From: Verrucomicrobiales bacterium
Lineage (GTDB): Bacteria; Verrucomicrobiota; Verrucomicrobiia; Verrucomicrobiales; DEV007
Assembly (NCBI GenBank): GCA_002698785.1
Contig: PAAG01000059.1
Location: 310,001-374,000, forward strand
Length of the DNA: 64,000 nucleotides
Reading direction: 5' to 3'
Shown: positions 35,282 through 45,480 of the stretch, one piece after another
Numbering within the stretch: position 1 is the first letter of the stretch
How the letters are laid out: every line of letters begins with the position of its first letter
Notes under the pieces: generated by a model
Database searches by the model: none
Told to the model about the DNA's origin: nothing
Seen by the model: the letters and a program-made list of their open reading frames with translations, nothing else
Made by a program: the position numbers and the translations under genes

Positions 35282-36850
35282 CTATCTTGAATCCGGCTTT
35301 GATGCTGGCTCCTCGAATTCAAACTTGGATTGAACGAGGTGGTGCCCCGACCCTGGTCGCACAGGACCAGGCGCCGGAACATCCGGAATATCCGCCAGTT
35401 CGTTCTCCAGGTCCTCGTCGATAATAACCTGCGTCGTGCTCTGACCGATCTCCTCACGGAACTGGAGGAAACAGGCTCGATTATAGAAAAACTGCGGTAG
35501 CGCCATCATGAAGCCGAAAAGCACGCCCGTGAATCTCTCATCGAATGGATTCCTAGTGATGCTTTCCGACATCGTCGCCCACATGGCAACGAAGGGCAGG
35601 AACATGAGAAACGAGTCCCAGGCTCGTGGACCCATCACTGTTTTCGAATTCAGCCACGCCGAGTGAAGGCTGAGGAACATCGGCAGAAAAAACGCTAACA
35701 AGACCACCGCAATTCCGATGAACCCGGTCGAAAATAAGGTGTAAGTCCAGATGCTGTGCCCCGCGCTATAGATTTCATCCGGGAACTGGTGTCTGTCGTC
35801 AGGATAGACAAGGAACAACTCAGGATAGTACGATTCATCCCAGTAGTACGAGGCACCCAATCCGCGCCCGTAGATAAAACTGTGCGGCTGGGTATCGAGA
35901 ATGTCCCACATCGACTTCGCCTCCGCCTTCCGCATCAGCGTGGAGAGGTCTTCCGTCGTAGCACCACCTTCACCACGGTTGTCGAACATCCTTTCGTACC
36001 ACCGGTCGGTCAAAGTTGGCTGCACTAACGCTACTCCTACAATAAGAAAGACCATCGCAAACCCCATCGCCACGAGAGGTCCAATCTTGCGAATGGGAAA
36101 CTGCAGATCATACATCTTCCATTTCATCGCCAACATCAGGCAGAACGCCCCGGTCACAAAGGAGACAAAGATGGGCAATACCATACTTCGCGTAATCGAG
36201 ATCGCCGCCACAGCCAGCGGAATCGCGAAAATAATCAAACTCCACCAAGTAAACTTTCGCCGAAGAAGAAGCGCACACCCAACCCAGGCGAACAGGAAAC
36301 GCATGGACGGACTTAGAATCTCCATGCGCACTTCAGAAAGCGGAATACCCGTCCCGAGGGTTCCAAAACCAAAACGCCAGATCACATTGGTAACGCCAGC
36401 AAGGAGAAACCATCTCACCGCTTCCCCCGGTCGCATTCCATTTGCCGCGACGATCAGTGTAAGATTCAGGCCGAACCCAACCAAAAGGAGAGGAATGCTC
36501 AAACGTAGAATTCTTCCCGCTTCATTTCCCCAGAGAAATGCCACCCCAAGGCTCATCACCACATACCCCCACCATAACAGGACGAGATACACTCCCGGTC
36601 GCACCAGCAAATTTTTGAAGCCAATCACCGAGCCCAGCCCGCCGGTCAACATCGCCAAACCGAGAAAGGCATACTGAAAAATCGATCCACCCGTAGAAGC
36701 TGCACCGAATTCGATCTCGGGAGATTTGTAGTCGAAAACAAACGAGAACAGAAACAACACAAACAACGGGCGCAGCCATTTCAATGCACCCGAAGCCGGT
36801 GCATCGATTTCGGCCTGCTCATGATTCGAAGCTGCTCGAAACAAGTTCAA
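35282..36850 (-). CDS. O-antigen ligase/polymerase-like membrane protein
   Basis: 522 residues with about ten to twelve membrane helices and a large extracytoplasmic loop at about 290-380 (EDLSTLMRKAEAKSMWDILD, then FIYGRGLGASYYW). That loop and the overall topology fit the Wzy/WaaL family, which polymerises or ligates polysaccharide units from a lipid carrier. The acidic, Pro-rich C-terminal tail (470-522) is unusual and cytoplasmic by prediction. It starts 3 nt after the glycosyl-phosphate transferase gene in the same operon. Confidence 0.8.
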   Translation of the reverse strand: MNLFRAASNHEQAEIDAPASGALKWLRPLFVLFLFSFVFDYKSPEIEFGAASTGGSIFQYAFLGLAMLTGGLGSVIGFKNLLVRPGVYLVLLWWGYVVMSLGVAFLWGNEAGRILRLSIPLLLVGFGLNLTLIVAANGMRPGEAVRWFLLAGVTNVIWRFGFGTLGTGIPLSEVRMEILSPSMRFLFAWVGCALLLRRKFTWWSLIIFAIPLAVAAISITRSMVLPIFVSFVTGAFCLMLAMKWKMYDLQFPIRKIGPLVAMGFAMVFLIVGVALVQPTLTDRWYERMFDNRGEGGATTEDLSTLMRKAEAKSMWDILDTQPHSFIYGRGLGASYYWDESYYPELFLVYPDDRHQFPDEIYSAGHSIWTYTLFSTGFIGIAVVLLAFFLPMFLSLHSAWLNSKTVMGPRAWDSFLMFLPFVAMWATMSESITRNPFDERFTGVLFGFMMALPQFFYNRACFLQFREEIGQSTTQVIIDEDLENELADIPDVPAPGPVRPGSGHHLVQSKFEFEEPASKPDSR

Positions 36851-36853
36851 CTT

Positions 36854-38323
36854 CTAACAAGCTCCTTCCCGTTTTACAAATGTCAGGAACATGATCTGAA
36901 AATCGAAGATCACGTTCCAATTCTCGATGTAATGAAGGTCAAATCGAATCCTCTCGGATAGATCCGTATCTCCCCTCAACCCATTCACCTGCGCCCATCC
37001 AGTGATTCCCGGCTTGATGTTGTGCCGGGCATTGTAGTGAGGAATCTCTTCTTTGAAGTTCTCGATCAACTCGGGTCGCTCCGGTCGAGGACCGACCAAA
37101 CTCATATCGCCTCGGAGCACATTCCAGAACTGCGGAACTTCGTCGATGTTCCACTTCCGCATAAAGGCACCGACCTTCAGGCACCTGGGATCGTCTTTCA
37201 CTGTCCAACCCACACCGGTTTTCTCTGCATCGAGCTTCATGCTGCGAAGCTTGATCATATCGAAAATCTTTCCGTTCGCTCCCAACCTCCGCTGGCGATA
37301 GAAGATCGGTCCTGGGCTTTCGCGATAAATCATGATGCCGAACAACGCGATGATCGGTGCTGTGAGACTCAACCCAAAGAGTGCACCCACGATATCGACA
37401 AAACGTTTCAAAAAACGATTCACCGTTGAGTGCAATGGTAGTTTCGAGATGCCCAGAATCGGAATCCCGCCCACAGACTCCAGGTGCAACCCGCTGAGCA
37501 GGACTTGAAAACAGGTCGGAACAAGCTTGAACTCGATCATTTCCTTCTCACAGATCGAAGCCACGTGCATGAGATTGCCGCTACGAAGAGCATCGTCTGC
37601 CACAATCACCATCTGGCAGACCCGCAACTGCAGCAATGCCTCGAGGCTTTCATAGCTACCCATCACAGGCATGTTCTCAGGTAGATCGCCCTGGAAATGT
37701 CCATCAGGGGGAGTGATCACCCCGACGATGTCAAAAGGTCGATCATCAGCGTCGGCAAAGGTCTGCACCGCTTTGGAAAAATCGTCGCTCCACCCCACTA
37801 CCAGCGCACGTTGACGGAGACTTTTCGAGTTCTTCTCCGATCCAACAAAACGCCAGAGCAGCCCCCGCCAGATAGGTAAAAAGGTAACAATCGTTCCCAT
37901 CCCGATTAGGCAGAAAATCCGAGAAATTGGCGGATCGAATTTCAAAGCGAGCGTCAGGAACAGATATGCCAGGATCCAGACGAATGACGCTTTGACGACG
38001 ATCTTCAGCGTGTTCGTGAAGGAGAGCAGATTCTCGCGGGTGTAGCAGCGAAAGTTCAACAGAGCCCCCATCATCAGGAGTACTCCTAGCGCGATATGGC
38101 CGATATAATCCGCGAGAGTGAAACCTTCCTCTGCGGGGACACCCACCCCTGAAATCGGAGTTTCAAACCGAATCCACTGTGCAAAGACAAGAGCAATCGC
38201 CACTACCAATGCATCTACCAGGAACGCACCGGAAACGAGTCGATGATAACGGGCCGTCGATGTCGATGCAGTTTGCTGCAACGGAAGACCACCGGTTTTC
38301 GTAACGAACTGTCTGTCGCTCAT
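36854..38323 (-). CDS. Exopolysaccharide polyprenyl glycosyl-phosphate transferase (WcaJ/PssY-type)
   Basis: 489 residues. Four N-terminal membrane helices (about 30-165), a nucleotide-binding-like middle domain (RALVVGWSDDFSKAV, VMGSYESLEALL), then the bacterial transferase domain from about 295: FLKRFVDIVGALFGL, GPIFYRQRRLGANGK, DEVPQFWNVLRGDMSLVGPR, and KPGITGWAQVNGLRG. It transfers a sugar 1-phosphate from a UDP-sugar to undecaprenyl phosphate, the first step in building the repeat unit. It lies 79 nt downstream of the tyrosine autokinase. Confidence 0.92.
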   Translation of the reverse strand: MSDRQFVTKTGGLPLQQTASTSTARYHRLVSGAFLVDALVVAIALVFAQWIRFETPISGVGVPAEEGFTLADYIGHIALGVLLMMGALLNFRCYTRENLLSFTNTLKIVVKASFVWILAYLFLTLALKFDPPISRIFCLIGMGTIVTFLPIWRGLLWRFVGSEKNSKSLRQRALVVGWSDDFSKAVQTFADADDRPFDIVGVITPPDGHFQGDLPENMPVMGSYESLEALLQLRVCQMVIVADDALRSGNLMHVASICEKEMIEFKLVPTCFQVLLSGLHLESVGGIPILGISKLPLHSTVNRFLKRFVDIVGALFGLSLTAPIIALFGIMIYRESPGPIFYRQRRLGANGKIFDMIKLRSMKLDAEKTGVGWTVKDDPRCLKVGAFMRKWNIDEVPQFWNVLRGDMSLVGPRPERPELIENFKEEIPHYNARHNIKPGITGWAQVNGLRGDTDLSERIRFDLHYIENWNVIFDFQIMFLTFVKREGAC

Positions 38324-38402
38324 TCTGGGGAGTATTTAATTTATGAAAATTTTAGCTTGGTAGTTGAGTATCCCTATGGTTGGGAAGTGAATGGGATTCG
38401 CC

Positions 38403-40553
38403 TCAGTGGGGTTGGCCGACGGCAGGCTGTTTTCTTGCCGTGGTCAAGGCCGGCAGCGATCGTGCCGTGCCATGCACATAAGCCTGCTGCGCAGCGTTTA
38501 TACTCGTGCTGCGATTCAGAACACATCCCACAAGGGATGCTCTCATACGCTGCAGCTCCTTCATCGAGTGCCGAGCTGCATCGACTTTCGTCGCCCCTGC
38601 TTCCAGGACGAGCACCACGGCATCGGCGTGCCGTGAGTATGTCAGGCCGTCGCTGACAACATTCAGTGGTGAGGTATCAATGATTACGCAGTCGAAAGAG
38701 GAATGGGCCTCATGCAGCATCTGGGCAAAAATCTCACTGTTCATCGGTTCTCCCGTGTTGGTCGAAAAACGCCCACACGAGATCAGCGACAGGTTCTTGA
38801 ATATGGTCTCCTCACACAGATTCTGTTTCGTCAGGGAGCCGTCCCCTCCTTTACCCCGAAGCGGATCTGTGAAAATCTCCGCCATACGCGGCTTACAGAA
38901 ATCGGCGTCCACCAGCAAAGTCCGATAGCCCATGTTTGCCTGGAGAACAGCCAGGTTCGCCGCACAAAAGCTCTTTCCCTCACCAGGAGAGGGACTCGTA
39001 ATCATCACACTTCGCGGGGAGTAGGCCGACAATGAGGTTCGCAAGGACCGAAACCCTTCGCTTACGATGGAGTTGGGTTCCTTCGCCAGAAAAACGGAAT
39101 CTTTCAGGTCCCAGTCTTTCTCAAAGGCATTTGGGATCTCGGAAAGCACCGCGAGCCCAAGAGTCGATTCGACCTGCTTCCGCGTGTTCAAAGTGCGATC
39201 AAGCAATCCGAGACCTATTACGAGAAACAGACCGCACATCGTTCCAAAGACGCCCGCAATCGCAACCGTCACCTTCTTCTTCGGCGAGACGGGCTTCGAA
39301 GGCACAAGTGGCTCGGAAAACACCCGAATCACTGTCTCATCGACAGATTCCGTCGCACCGGTGTCATTAATCCGGTCAAGCAGGCGATCGTACGTAGCAT
39401 ACGCTGCGTCTACCGATCGTTTCAGGGTGCGGTATTCTTTTTTCACCCCGTCTACTTTCAGGAGCGTCAGCTTTTGCTCCTGCACCGTCTCACGGAGCTT
39501 TTTCTCGTGATCCACAGCACGGCGATAAGCCTTCTCAATGGAATCCCCCAACCGTCTCGCCGCAGTCTCGACCTCCTTCTCCAGACCGGCCAGCTCCTGC
39601 TGGTAGCTCTGGTATGTCGGATGGATCGGCTCATACTGAGACTTGATCTTCACGAATTCAGCACGCTTCTGGTTTCGGGCGAGCAGAATCTTTTGGATGT
39701 TCTCTTGTTCTCCCTGACCATCGATCTCAAATACCTTCTCGATATCCTCTTCCGGAATGGCCGAGTACTGCTCGTAAGCCGCTCTCTTCAGCAGAACATC
39801 GTTCGCAGCATTACTCAGCAATTTATCCAGATCGCTGAGCTTCGTTGCTTCAATGCCCTGTCCATCATCCAGGGAGGTTCCCGAGTTTTTCAGGCGAAAA
39901 TCCTGCAGGTTCTCCTCTGCTGTTAGAACTCGCTGTAGTTGGTCTTCAGCCTCTTTCTCCAACATTGCTCGGGACTTCTCCGCCGACTCGAGATTCTGCT
40001 CTCGAATCAGAGCCTGGAACTCTTCAATGAAAGCCGCTGTCATATTCCGGGCACGTTCAGGAGAACGATCCTTCACACTCACATCGATCAGCCGAGTGCC
40101 TCTTCGAAGCTCGGCATGGATGTTCTTGGAAACGATCTCAACAATCTCAGAATCAGAATACCCACCGTCCTTAGGTTTTAGGAATTCCGGATCTTCTCGA
40201 AGATTCAATCGGTCCACAACCCGCAGAATGACCGTTCCATTCTGGATCCCTTCAGCCATCGACTTCAGCGCATCAAGCGACTCCCAACTGGCCTGCTTAA
40301 CCCCCTTCAGCCCGTTGAACACAGCACTGTCATTTTTCGGATCAACGTAAATCACCGCCGAAGACTGATAGACCTTCGGGGCAAGAAAAACATACACCAG
40401 AGCAAGTCCGACGAACGCTCCCACAACGAGCGCAGCAAGCCAGAGCCGCTTCCGAATCACCGATACCAAACGACTGATATCGAGTGTCGGGAAACCTGGG
40501 AATAGCGTATCGGATGCCGCGGGCTGACTGGGACCTGCTCCAAATTGATTCAT
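38403..40553 (-). CDS. Polysaccharide chain-length regulator with tyrosine autokinase domain (Wzc-like)
   Basis: 716 residues: an N-terminal Wzz region (membrane helix 37-55, VYQSSAVIYVD), coiled-coil arms (about 170-400), a second helix about 425-448, then a BY-kinase domain with Walker A SPSPGEGKS, Walker A' LLVDADFCKPRM and Walker B CVIIDTSPL. It controls polymer length and assembly by autophosphorylation. The C-terminal tail (AAQQAYVHGTARSLP...) has only one Tyr instead of the usual Tyr cluster. First gene of the operon with a possible promoter at 40633-40660. Confidence 0.88.
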   Translation of the reverse strand: MNQFGAGPSQPAASDTLFPGFPTLDISRLVSVIRKRLWLAALVVGAFVGLALVYVFLAPKVYQSSAVIYVDPKNDSAVFNGLKGVKQASWESLDALKSMAEGIQNGTVILRVVDRLNLREDPEFLKPKDGGYSDSEIVEIVSKNIHAELRRGTRLIDVSVKDRSPERARNMTAAFIEEFQALIREQNLESAEKSRAMLEKEAEDQLQRVLTAEENLQDFRLKNSGTSLDDGQGIEATKLSDLDKLLSNAANDVLLKRAAYEQYSAIPEEDIEKVFEIDGQGEQENIQKILLARNQKRAEFVKIKSQYEPIHPTYQSYQQELAGLEKEVETAARRLGDSIEKAYRRAVDHEKKLRETVQEQKLTLLKVDGVKKEYRTLKRSVDAAYATYDRLLDRINDTGATESVDETVIRVFSEPLVPSKPVSPKKKVTVAIAGVFGTMCGLFLVIGLGLLDRTLNTRKQVESTLGLAVLSEIPNAFEKDWDLKDSVFLAKEPNSIVSEGFRSLRTSLSAYSPRSVMITSPSPGEGKSFCAANLAVLQANMGYRTLLVDADFCKPRMAEIFTDPLRGKGGDGSLTKQNLCEETIFKNLSLISCGRFSTNTGEPMNSEIFAQMLHEAHSSFDCVIIDTSPLNVVSDGLTYSRHADAVVLVLEAGATKVDAARHSMKELQRMRASLVGCVLNRSTSINAAQQAYVHGTARSLPALTTARKQPAVGQPH

Positions 40554-40632
40554 TCGTGCTTCGTAACCGGGAAGAAAGAAATAGAAGTCGCCATGTAACG
40601 ACTCTCATAATTTCTTATTTTTATGGTTTTTT

Positions 40633-40660
40633 AAAATTTACCCCATTTCAGACAACTGAC
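40633..40660 (-). promoter_or_regulatory. Possible promoter of the exopolysaccharide operon
   Basis: On the minus strand TTGTCA (40655-40660) and TAAATT (40633-40638) are 16 bp apart, inside an A+T-rich region that stands out from its surroundings. Transcription would begin about 70 nt before the autokinase start at 40553. The rest of the 326-bp gap (40554-40879) holds no convincing gene; a weak plus-strand pair TTGCAA/TAAGCT (40762-40790, 17-bp spacing) could serve the ExbB operon. Confidence 0.4.
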
Positions 40661-40879
40661 AAGCCCAATGCTAAAATTATAATACTTTCTATAATTAATA
40701 AAACTGAATCTTCTCGAAGTTCCGAAGACTCAATTGAGCTAGGATTCTCCTGACCGATTGTTTGCAAGAAAAGCCTTGTGCGAGTAAGCTGGACGCTTTT
40801 TGAGTAGGACCGCGGAGGCGGCAATGCTTCATCGCCTTTACTGCCTTCTTGTCCCGGTTCTTATCGCTCCACTCTACGC

Positions 40880-41665
40880 ATGAATTATAGACTGTTCTTC
40901 GCAGCCCTGTGCCTCTTGACAGCATCCCCGCTGATCGGGCAGGAAGCCTCCGAGGCATCATCCGCTACGCCGACTGCCGATGCTGCCAAATCGCTCCTCG
41001 ATACACTCCTCGAAGGTGGCCCATTCCTGATGGTTCCGCTGGCAGCGCTCTCCTTTATCGCAGTGCTGCTCATCATCTTCTACCTGTTCACGATTCGGCA
41101 GGGCGCCGTCGTGAGCGATAAGTTCATGAATGCTGCCGACGCGCTGATCAGAAAGCAGGATTACCTCGGACTCATTGCTGTCTGTAACCGGGAAAACGAG
41201 TGCATCGCCCGCATCGTGTATAAGACCCTTGATTTCGCGACCAAAAACCCCACCGCCAGCTTCGACGAAGTGCGGGAAGTCACCGAAGCTGAAGGCACCC
41301 GACAGGCCAGTATTCTCAACAATCGCATCAGCTACCTCAACGACATCAGCCGGGTTGCCCCCATGGTCGGGCTGTTCGGAACAGTGATCGGTATGATCAA
41401 AGCATTCGAGAGCATTGGAAAATCCTCCGGCGTCCAGCACATGGAACTCGCACCCGGTGTCGCCCAGGCCCTCGTCACGACCGCTGCCGGGCTTGTCATC
41501 AGTATTCCCTCTCTGATATTCTATTCGATCTTTCGTGGCAAAGTGCAGAAGTTGATCGCCGAGCTCGAAGCTGCCATGACTCACATCATGGCACTGCTCG
41601 CCGCGCAGTACAAGCGCGCTAACTACCGGGCTTCGACACGCAGGGAAACCACCGATCAAGACTAG
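40880..41665 (+). CDS. exbB: MotA/TolQ/ExbB proton-channel family protein
   Basis: 261 residues: a signal-like segment (1-21), then three membrane helices at about 48-72, 155-177 and 190-213. The family core is RVAPMVGLFGTVIGMIKAFESI and PGVAQALVTTAAGLVISIPS, which carries the conserved channel Thr residues. Complexes of this family use the proton gradient to energise outer-membrane or cell-envelope proteins. The signal-like N-terminus before helix 1 is common in ExbB of this lineage. First gene of a three-gene operon with exbD and a TPR protein. Confidence 0.9.
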   Translation: MNYRLFFAALCLLTASPLIGQEASEASSATPTADAAKSLLDTLLEGGPFLMVPLAALSFIAVLLIIFYLFTIRQGAVVSDKFMNAADALIRKQDYLGLIAVCNRENECIARIVYKTLDFATKNPTASFDEVREVTEAEGTRQASILNNRISYLNDISRVAPMVGLFGTVIGMIKAFESIGKSSGVQHMELAPGVAQALVTTAAGLVISIPSLIFYSIFRGKVQKLIAELEAAMTHIMALLAAQYKRANYRASTRRETTDQD

Positions 41666-41697
41666 AGCGTCCCCTTGAGGAATCTCGGCCCAGAATC

Positions 41698-42114
41698 ATG
41701 AAATTTCGCGATACCAGCAGCCAGCAGGGCGCCGAGCTCGAACTCGCCCCAATGATCGATGTGGTCTTTCTGCTCCTCATTTTCTTTATCGTGACCTGGC
41801 AGTTCGCCCGCTTCGAGCGCGACATGGATATTTCCGTTCCCGCAGCCGAGGAAGCCGAGAACATGGACCGCCAGCAGGGCGAAATCATCGTGAACGTCCG
41901 TGAAGACGGCTCCATTGTTTTGAACGGACGAGTGGTCTCCGAAGACGAACTTCTATCAAAACTCCAATCGATTTCAGAAGCCTACCCCGATCAAGCAGTG
42001 ATCCTGCGCGGATCCTCGGAAGCCAACTTCCAAGCCATCATCAACGTGCTCGATCAAATCAAAAAGGCAGGGATCTGGAACGTGGCGTTTGCAACTACCA
42101 AACCCCAGGAATAA
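41698..42114 (+). CDS. exbD: ExbD/TolR family biopolymer transport protein
   Basis: 138 residues with one membrane helix at 22-42 containing the essential Asp in LAPMIDVVFLLLIFFIVTWQ. The periplasmic domain follows (GEIIVNVREDGSIVLNGRVV; VILRGSSEANFQAIINVLDQ). It forms the stator/plug partner of ExbB. It starts 32 nt after exbB. No TonB homologue is in the window; the TPR protein downstream may be the partner. Confidence 0.92.
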   Translation: MKFRDTSSQQGAELELAPMIDVVFLLLIFFIVTWQFARFERDMDISVPAAEEAENMDRQQGEIIVNVREDGSIVLNGRVVSEDELLSKLQSISEAYPDQAVILRGSSEANFQAIINVLDQIKKAGIWNVAFATTKPQE

Positions 42115-42134
42115 CCCCCCGAAAGATACCCATC

Positions 42135-44576
42135 ATGCTGTCAGTGAAAGGCTGGTTCACTCCCCGAAGCATCCCGCAGATCGCAGCGGCTCTGCTGCTC
42201 GCGCTTCAACCTGCCGTGCAGGCCCAGGAACCAACGGCACAACAGCCAAAAGTAGAAGACATCCTGTCCTATGCCGACCTCCTGTTCAGCAAGGAACAAT
42301 TCTCACTCGCTGCACAGCAATACTCGACTTTCATCCGGGAAAATCCACAGAGCCCCAATCTCCAGATCGCCTGGTTCCGCCTTGGTGAATGCTATCTCAA
42401 AGTAAATCAGATCGAAGACGCCGAGACATCGTTCAATTTCCTGATCAACGAATACAAAAAGGGCCCGTTCGTCGGCTCAGCAGCCTACCGCCTCGCCGTC
42501 CTTCGCTTCAACGAGAAAGACTACAACAACGCCAAAGCCTACTTCAAACTGGCCAAAGACGAACTCAAAAACAAAGAAGCAGTCCTTCAGGCCCAGTTCT
42601 ACTACGCTCGATCCCTGCAGCTTTCGAACGAGCCCAAACCTGCTCTCGCCGAGTTCGAAGAAGTCCTCAAAGCCGCTCCCCAGGAATCCAACCCATTCTA
42701 CGAACGCGGCCTCCTCGAATCTGCACGCCTCTACTTTGAGGTCGGCGACACCGAGAAAGCCCTCGAACGCTTCAACGATCTGGCGGAAAACGGAACCACC
42801 AAAGAGTTTCGCGAAGAAGCGATCGTGCGAGGTGGCCTCCTCGCCGCCGAAGCGGGAAAACCCGAGCTCAGCGAAGAACTCCTCAGCAAAGCCCTGAAAT
42901 TCTCCGACACCAGCCCCTGGAAAGCCCTCGCCCAGGTTGGAGCGATATTTAATGCATTCACTCGAGAGGACTACGACCGCGTCATTGCCCTCTACAACAC
43001 CGGTACCTACATCGCTCCCGATGAATCCCGCGCTAAGATGCTTCTCATCGTGGGCCACTCCTTTCGTATCAAAGGAGATATCGAATCCGCCCTTCGCCTC
43101 TACTCTCTCGTCGAAGCGAAATTCCCCGAAAAGAAAGAAGGCATTGAGGCTGGATACCGCAAGCTCCAGCTTCTACACCAGCAGGGCTCAGAAAGCCTGC
43201 CGAAGGCCGTCGATGATTTCGTAGAAGTGCAGCGCCGCGTTGACCCGGAAAGCCACTTCATCGACATGGCCTACCTGATGAAAGCCGACTGGCATTTCCT
43301 CAAGGCCGAAAATTCCGCCAGCGGTCCGGGATCGGATTATGCGAAGAAACAATACCGCGACGCCGCAGCAGCTTTCGAGAAGGTGCGCGATAGCAAGATC
43401 GACGAGAAATATCACGCCATTCGTCTCTACAAACAGGGCTGGTCAGAAATCGAGTCCGACCAGACTCAAGACGGTATCAAGACCATCGCGCGCTTCATTC
43501 AAAAGTATCCCGAGAACAATCTCGCCTCTTCCGCTCTCGCGAAGCGAGCCATGGCCTACCAGGCACAGGGAGATCACCAGTTCGCCCTCGGCGACTATCA
43601 GGACATCGCGAAAAAATACCCCGACGCACCCGAGACCGAATTCGCCCTCCAGCAAATCGCCCTCATTTTTGCCCACCAGCGAAAGACCTCAGAAATGATC
43701 AACGCCTATAAGGAGTTGCTCGAGAAATTTCCAGAAACCGACGGTGCCGGTGAAGCCCACTACTGGATCGGTGTCGGATACTTCGATCTCGAACAACACC
43801 AGCAGGCCATCCCTGAACTGGAAAAAGCCCGCGAGATCGACCGCGAACACGAAGACAACGCAACCTTGCGTCTCGTCATCTGCCATTACCAACTGGAGCA
43901 GATCGACAAACTCGCCGCCGAGGCAAAACGCTACGTGGAAAATGCGCCTCCAGTGCCAGAAGACGGATCCGCGATTCGAAAGAGGCCAGAAATCCCACCA
44001 CAGGTAATCGAATACCTGGGCAGAAAGCTTGCCGCAGAAAACGACTTCGAACGTGCCGAGTATTTCCTCTCCATCATCTGCGATCCTGAAAAGCCAAACC
44101 AGGCATCTGCAGGCGTATGGAAGCTCCTCGCCGAAAGCCGCCTCAAGCTCAAGAAACACAGCGAAGCCATCCCCGCATTCGACCAATACCTGTCCCAGAC
44201 AGAGCGCCCCAGTGATCGAGCCGAGGCCTACCTCCAGCGAGGCATCGCCCAGCTCTGTCTCCGTGATTTGGAAGCAGCGAAAAACAGTGCCCAGGAAAGT
44301 CTTCGCTCCCAGAAAGAAGGACGCACCAATGCCGAGGCCCGCCTTCTCATGGGAGATGTCGCTGCTGCCGCAGGAAATCTTGAAGATGCCGCTCGCGACT
44401 ACCTCGTCGTCAGCCAGATCTTTGCCGACCCGGAAGTCACTCCCATCGCTCTCCTGAAGGCGTCAAAAGCCTACCAATCCCTCGGGAATCAGGAAAAAGC
44501 ACGAGAGCTACAGCAGCAGCTCAATACCCAGTTCCCTAGCTTCAAAGCGCCCGAGAGTCTCGACTACGATTGTTAA
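42135..44576 (+). CDS. Secreted tetratricopeptide-repeat protein of the ExbB-ExbD operon
   Basis: 813 residues. A signal peptide (about 1-31, ending VQAQ) is followed by more than a dozen TPR-like helical repeats over the whole length, with YbgF/outer-membrane lipoprotein-like units such as LLFSKEQFSLAAQQYSTFIR and AYRLAVLRFNEKDYNNAKAY. Repeats of this type bind other proteins. Its place after exbD suggests a periplasmic adaptor in an ExbBD-driven envelope system, comparable to CpoB/YbgF in Tol-Pal (inference). It ends 8 nt before a convergent gene. Confidence 0.85.
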   Translation: MLSVKGWFTPRSIPQIAAALLLALQPAVQAQEPTAQQPKVEDILSYADLLFSKEQFSLAAQQYSTFIRENPQSPNLQIAWFRLGECYLKVNQIEDAETSFNFLINEYKKGPFVGSAAYRLAVLRFNEKDYNNAKAYFKLAKDELKNKEAVLQAQFYYARSLQLSNEPKPALAEFEEVLKAAPQESNPFYERGLLESARLYFEVGDTEKALERFNDLAENGTTKEFREEAIVRGGLLAAEAGKPELSEELLSKALKFSDTSPWKALAQVGAIFNAFTREDYDRVIALYNTGTYIAPDESRAKMLLIVGHSFRIKGDIESALRLYSLVEAKFPEKKEGIEAGYRKLQLLHQQGSESLPKAVDDFVEVQRRVDPESHFIDMAYLMKADWHFLKAENSASGPGSDYAKKQYRDAAAAFEKVRDSKIDEKYHAIRLYKQGWSEIESDQTQDGIKTIARFIQKYPENNLASSALAKRAMAYQAQGDHQFALGDYQDIAKKYPDAPETEFALQQIALIFAHQRKTSEMINAYKELLEKFPETDGAGEAHYWIGVGYFDLEQHQQAIPELEKAREIDREHEDNATLRLVICHYQLEQIDKLAAEAKRYVENAPPVPEDGSAIRKRPEIPPQVIEYLGRKLAAENDFERAEYFLSIICDPEKPNQASAGVWKLLAESRLKLKKHSEAIPAFDQYLSQTERPSDRAEAYLQRGIAQLCLRDLEAAKNSAQESLRSQKEGRTNAEARLLMGDVAAAAGNLEDAARDYLVVSQIFADPEVTPIALLKASKAYQSLGNQEKARELQQQLNTQFPSFKAPESLDYDC

Positions 44577-44583
44577 TCGAGAC

Positions 44584-45456
44584 CTACTCTGTTTCCTGTT
44601 CCTTTTCTTCCCCGTCTTCGGCCTGTTCCGTCGCTTCCTTGGAATATTCCACCGGCTTCGCCTCGATCTCTTCCGGCTCGTCCATACTGATGGGCCAGCG
44701 ATCCGGCTCGATGCGAATCCTCTCCGGAAGACTCACCGTGATCTTCGCGTTCTCACCGAACTCATACGTTTTCGGAGTACTCTCACCGCTTCCTGAAGAA
44801 TCCACCTTCGTCACTAGAGGCACCACCGTGAACACCATCTTCGCTTCTTCCTGACGATCCACATGGAGAAGCGCAGCACACATCGTTGCTTCATCAATCC
44901 GGATAACAGTCCCTTGATCCAACTCGAACCTCTCAGGCGCCTCCGAACTGGGCAGAGCAAAATCCAGATAGGCATCCGGGAAAGTCGTCGAACGCCCCCG
45001 GATCACTACCCCCCCGGGAAATACCGACTCCGGTCCCATCCGCTGCACCGACTCCACCGCGAACTCACCAGATAGAAACACCACATCGTCACGCTCGAGG
45101 TAGTTTTTCAGAAAATGCCGTTTCTGAATGCCATTATACGCCTTCAACTGCGTTCCGTTGAACGGATACACCAGCGCATACAGATCCTTCGCCGAGTAAA
45201 ACTTCCCACGTGGCGCCCGAGCCGCAGTGAAACCATGAATCGGATCCAGCTTCTCCAGTTTCACCAGCAGCTGATAATTCATCGGATGTTCCGGTTGCCC
45301 GAACACCCACATACAGAAAGACCAAGAGGCGAAATTCAACCCGATTAGCACCGCGATTGCCGCGATCCATAGAATGAGGTTTCCCCCGACGTAGCGCCCC
45401 TCATTCTCCTCCCGGGAATTACGGGAAAACGAACTCTCATCCGAAATCGCTTCCAT
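44584..45456 (-). CDS. Hypothetical single-span membrane protein
   Basis: 290 residues. A cytoplasmic N-terminus, one membrane helix at about 28-50, then an extracytoplasmic domain starting FGQPEHPMNYQLLVKLEKLD with PRGKFYSAKDLYALVYPFNG. The last 45 residues are very acidic (EPEEIEAKPVEYSKEATEQA and on). I recognise no family, though the pattern looks conserved rather than random. It faces the ExbBD/TPR operon (tail to tail) and may be an envelope protein linked to it; this is a guess. Confidence 0.7.
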   Translation of the reverse strand: MEAISDESSFSRNSREENEGRYVGGNLILWIAAIAVLIGLNFASWSFCMWVFGQPEHPMNYQLLVKLEKLDPIHGFTAARAPRGKFYSAKDLYALVYPFNGTQLKAYNGIQKRHFLKNYLERDDVVFLSGEFAVESVQRMGPESVFPGGVVIRGRSTTFPDAYLDFALPSSEAPERFELDQGTVIRIDEATMCAALLHVDRQEEAKMVFTVVPLVTKVDSSGSGESTPKTYEFGENAKITVSLPERIRIEPDRWPISMDEPEEIEAKPVEYSKEATEQAEDGEEKEQETE

Positions 45457-45480
45457 CGTCAGGATCTAGCACCACAGCCA

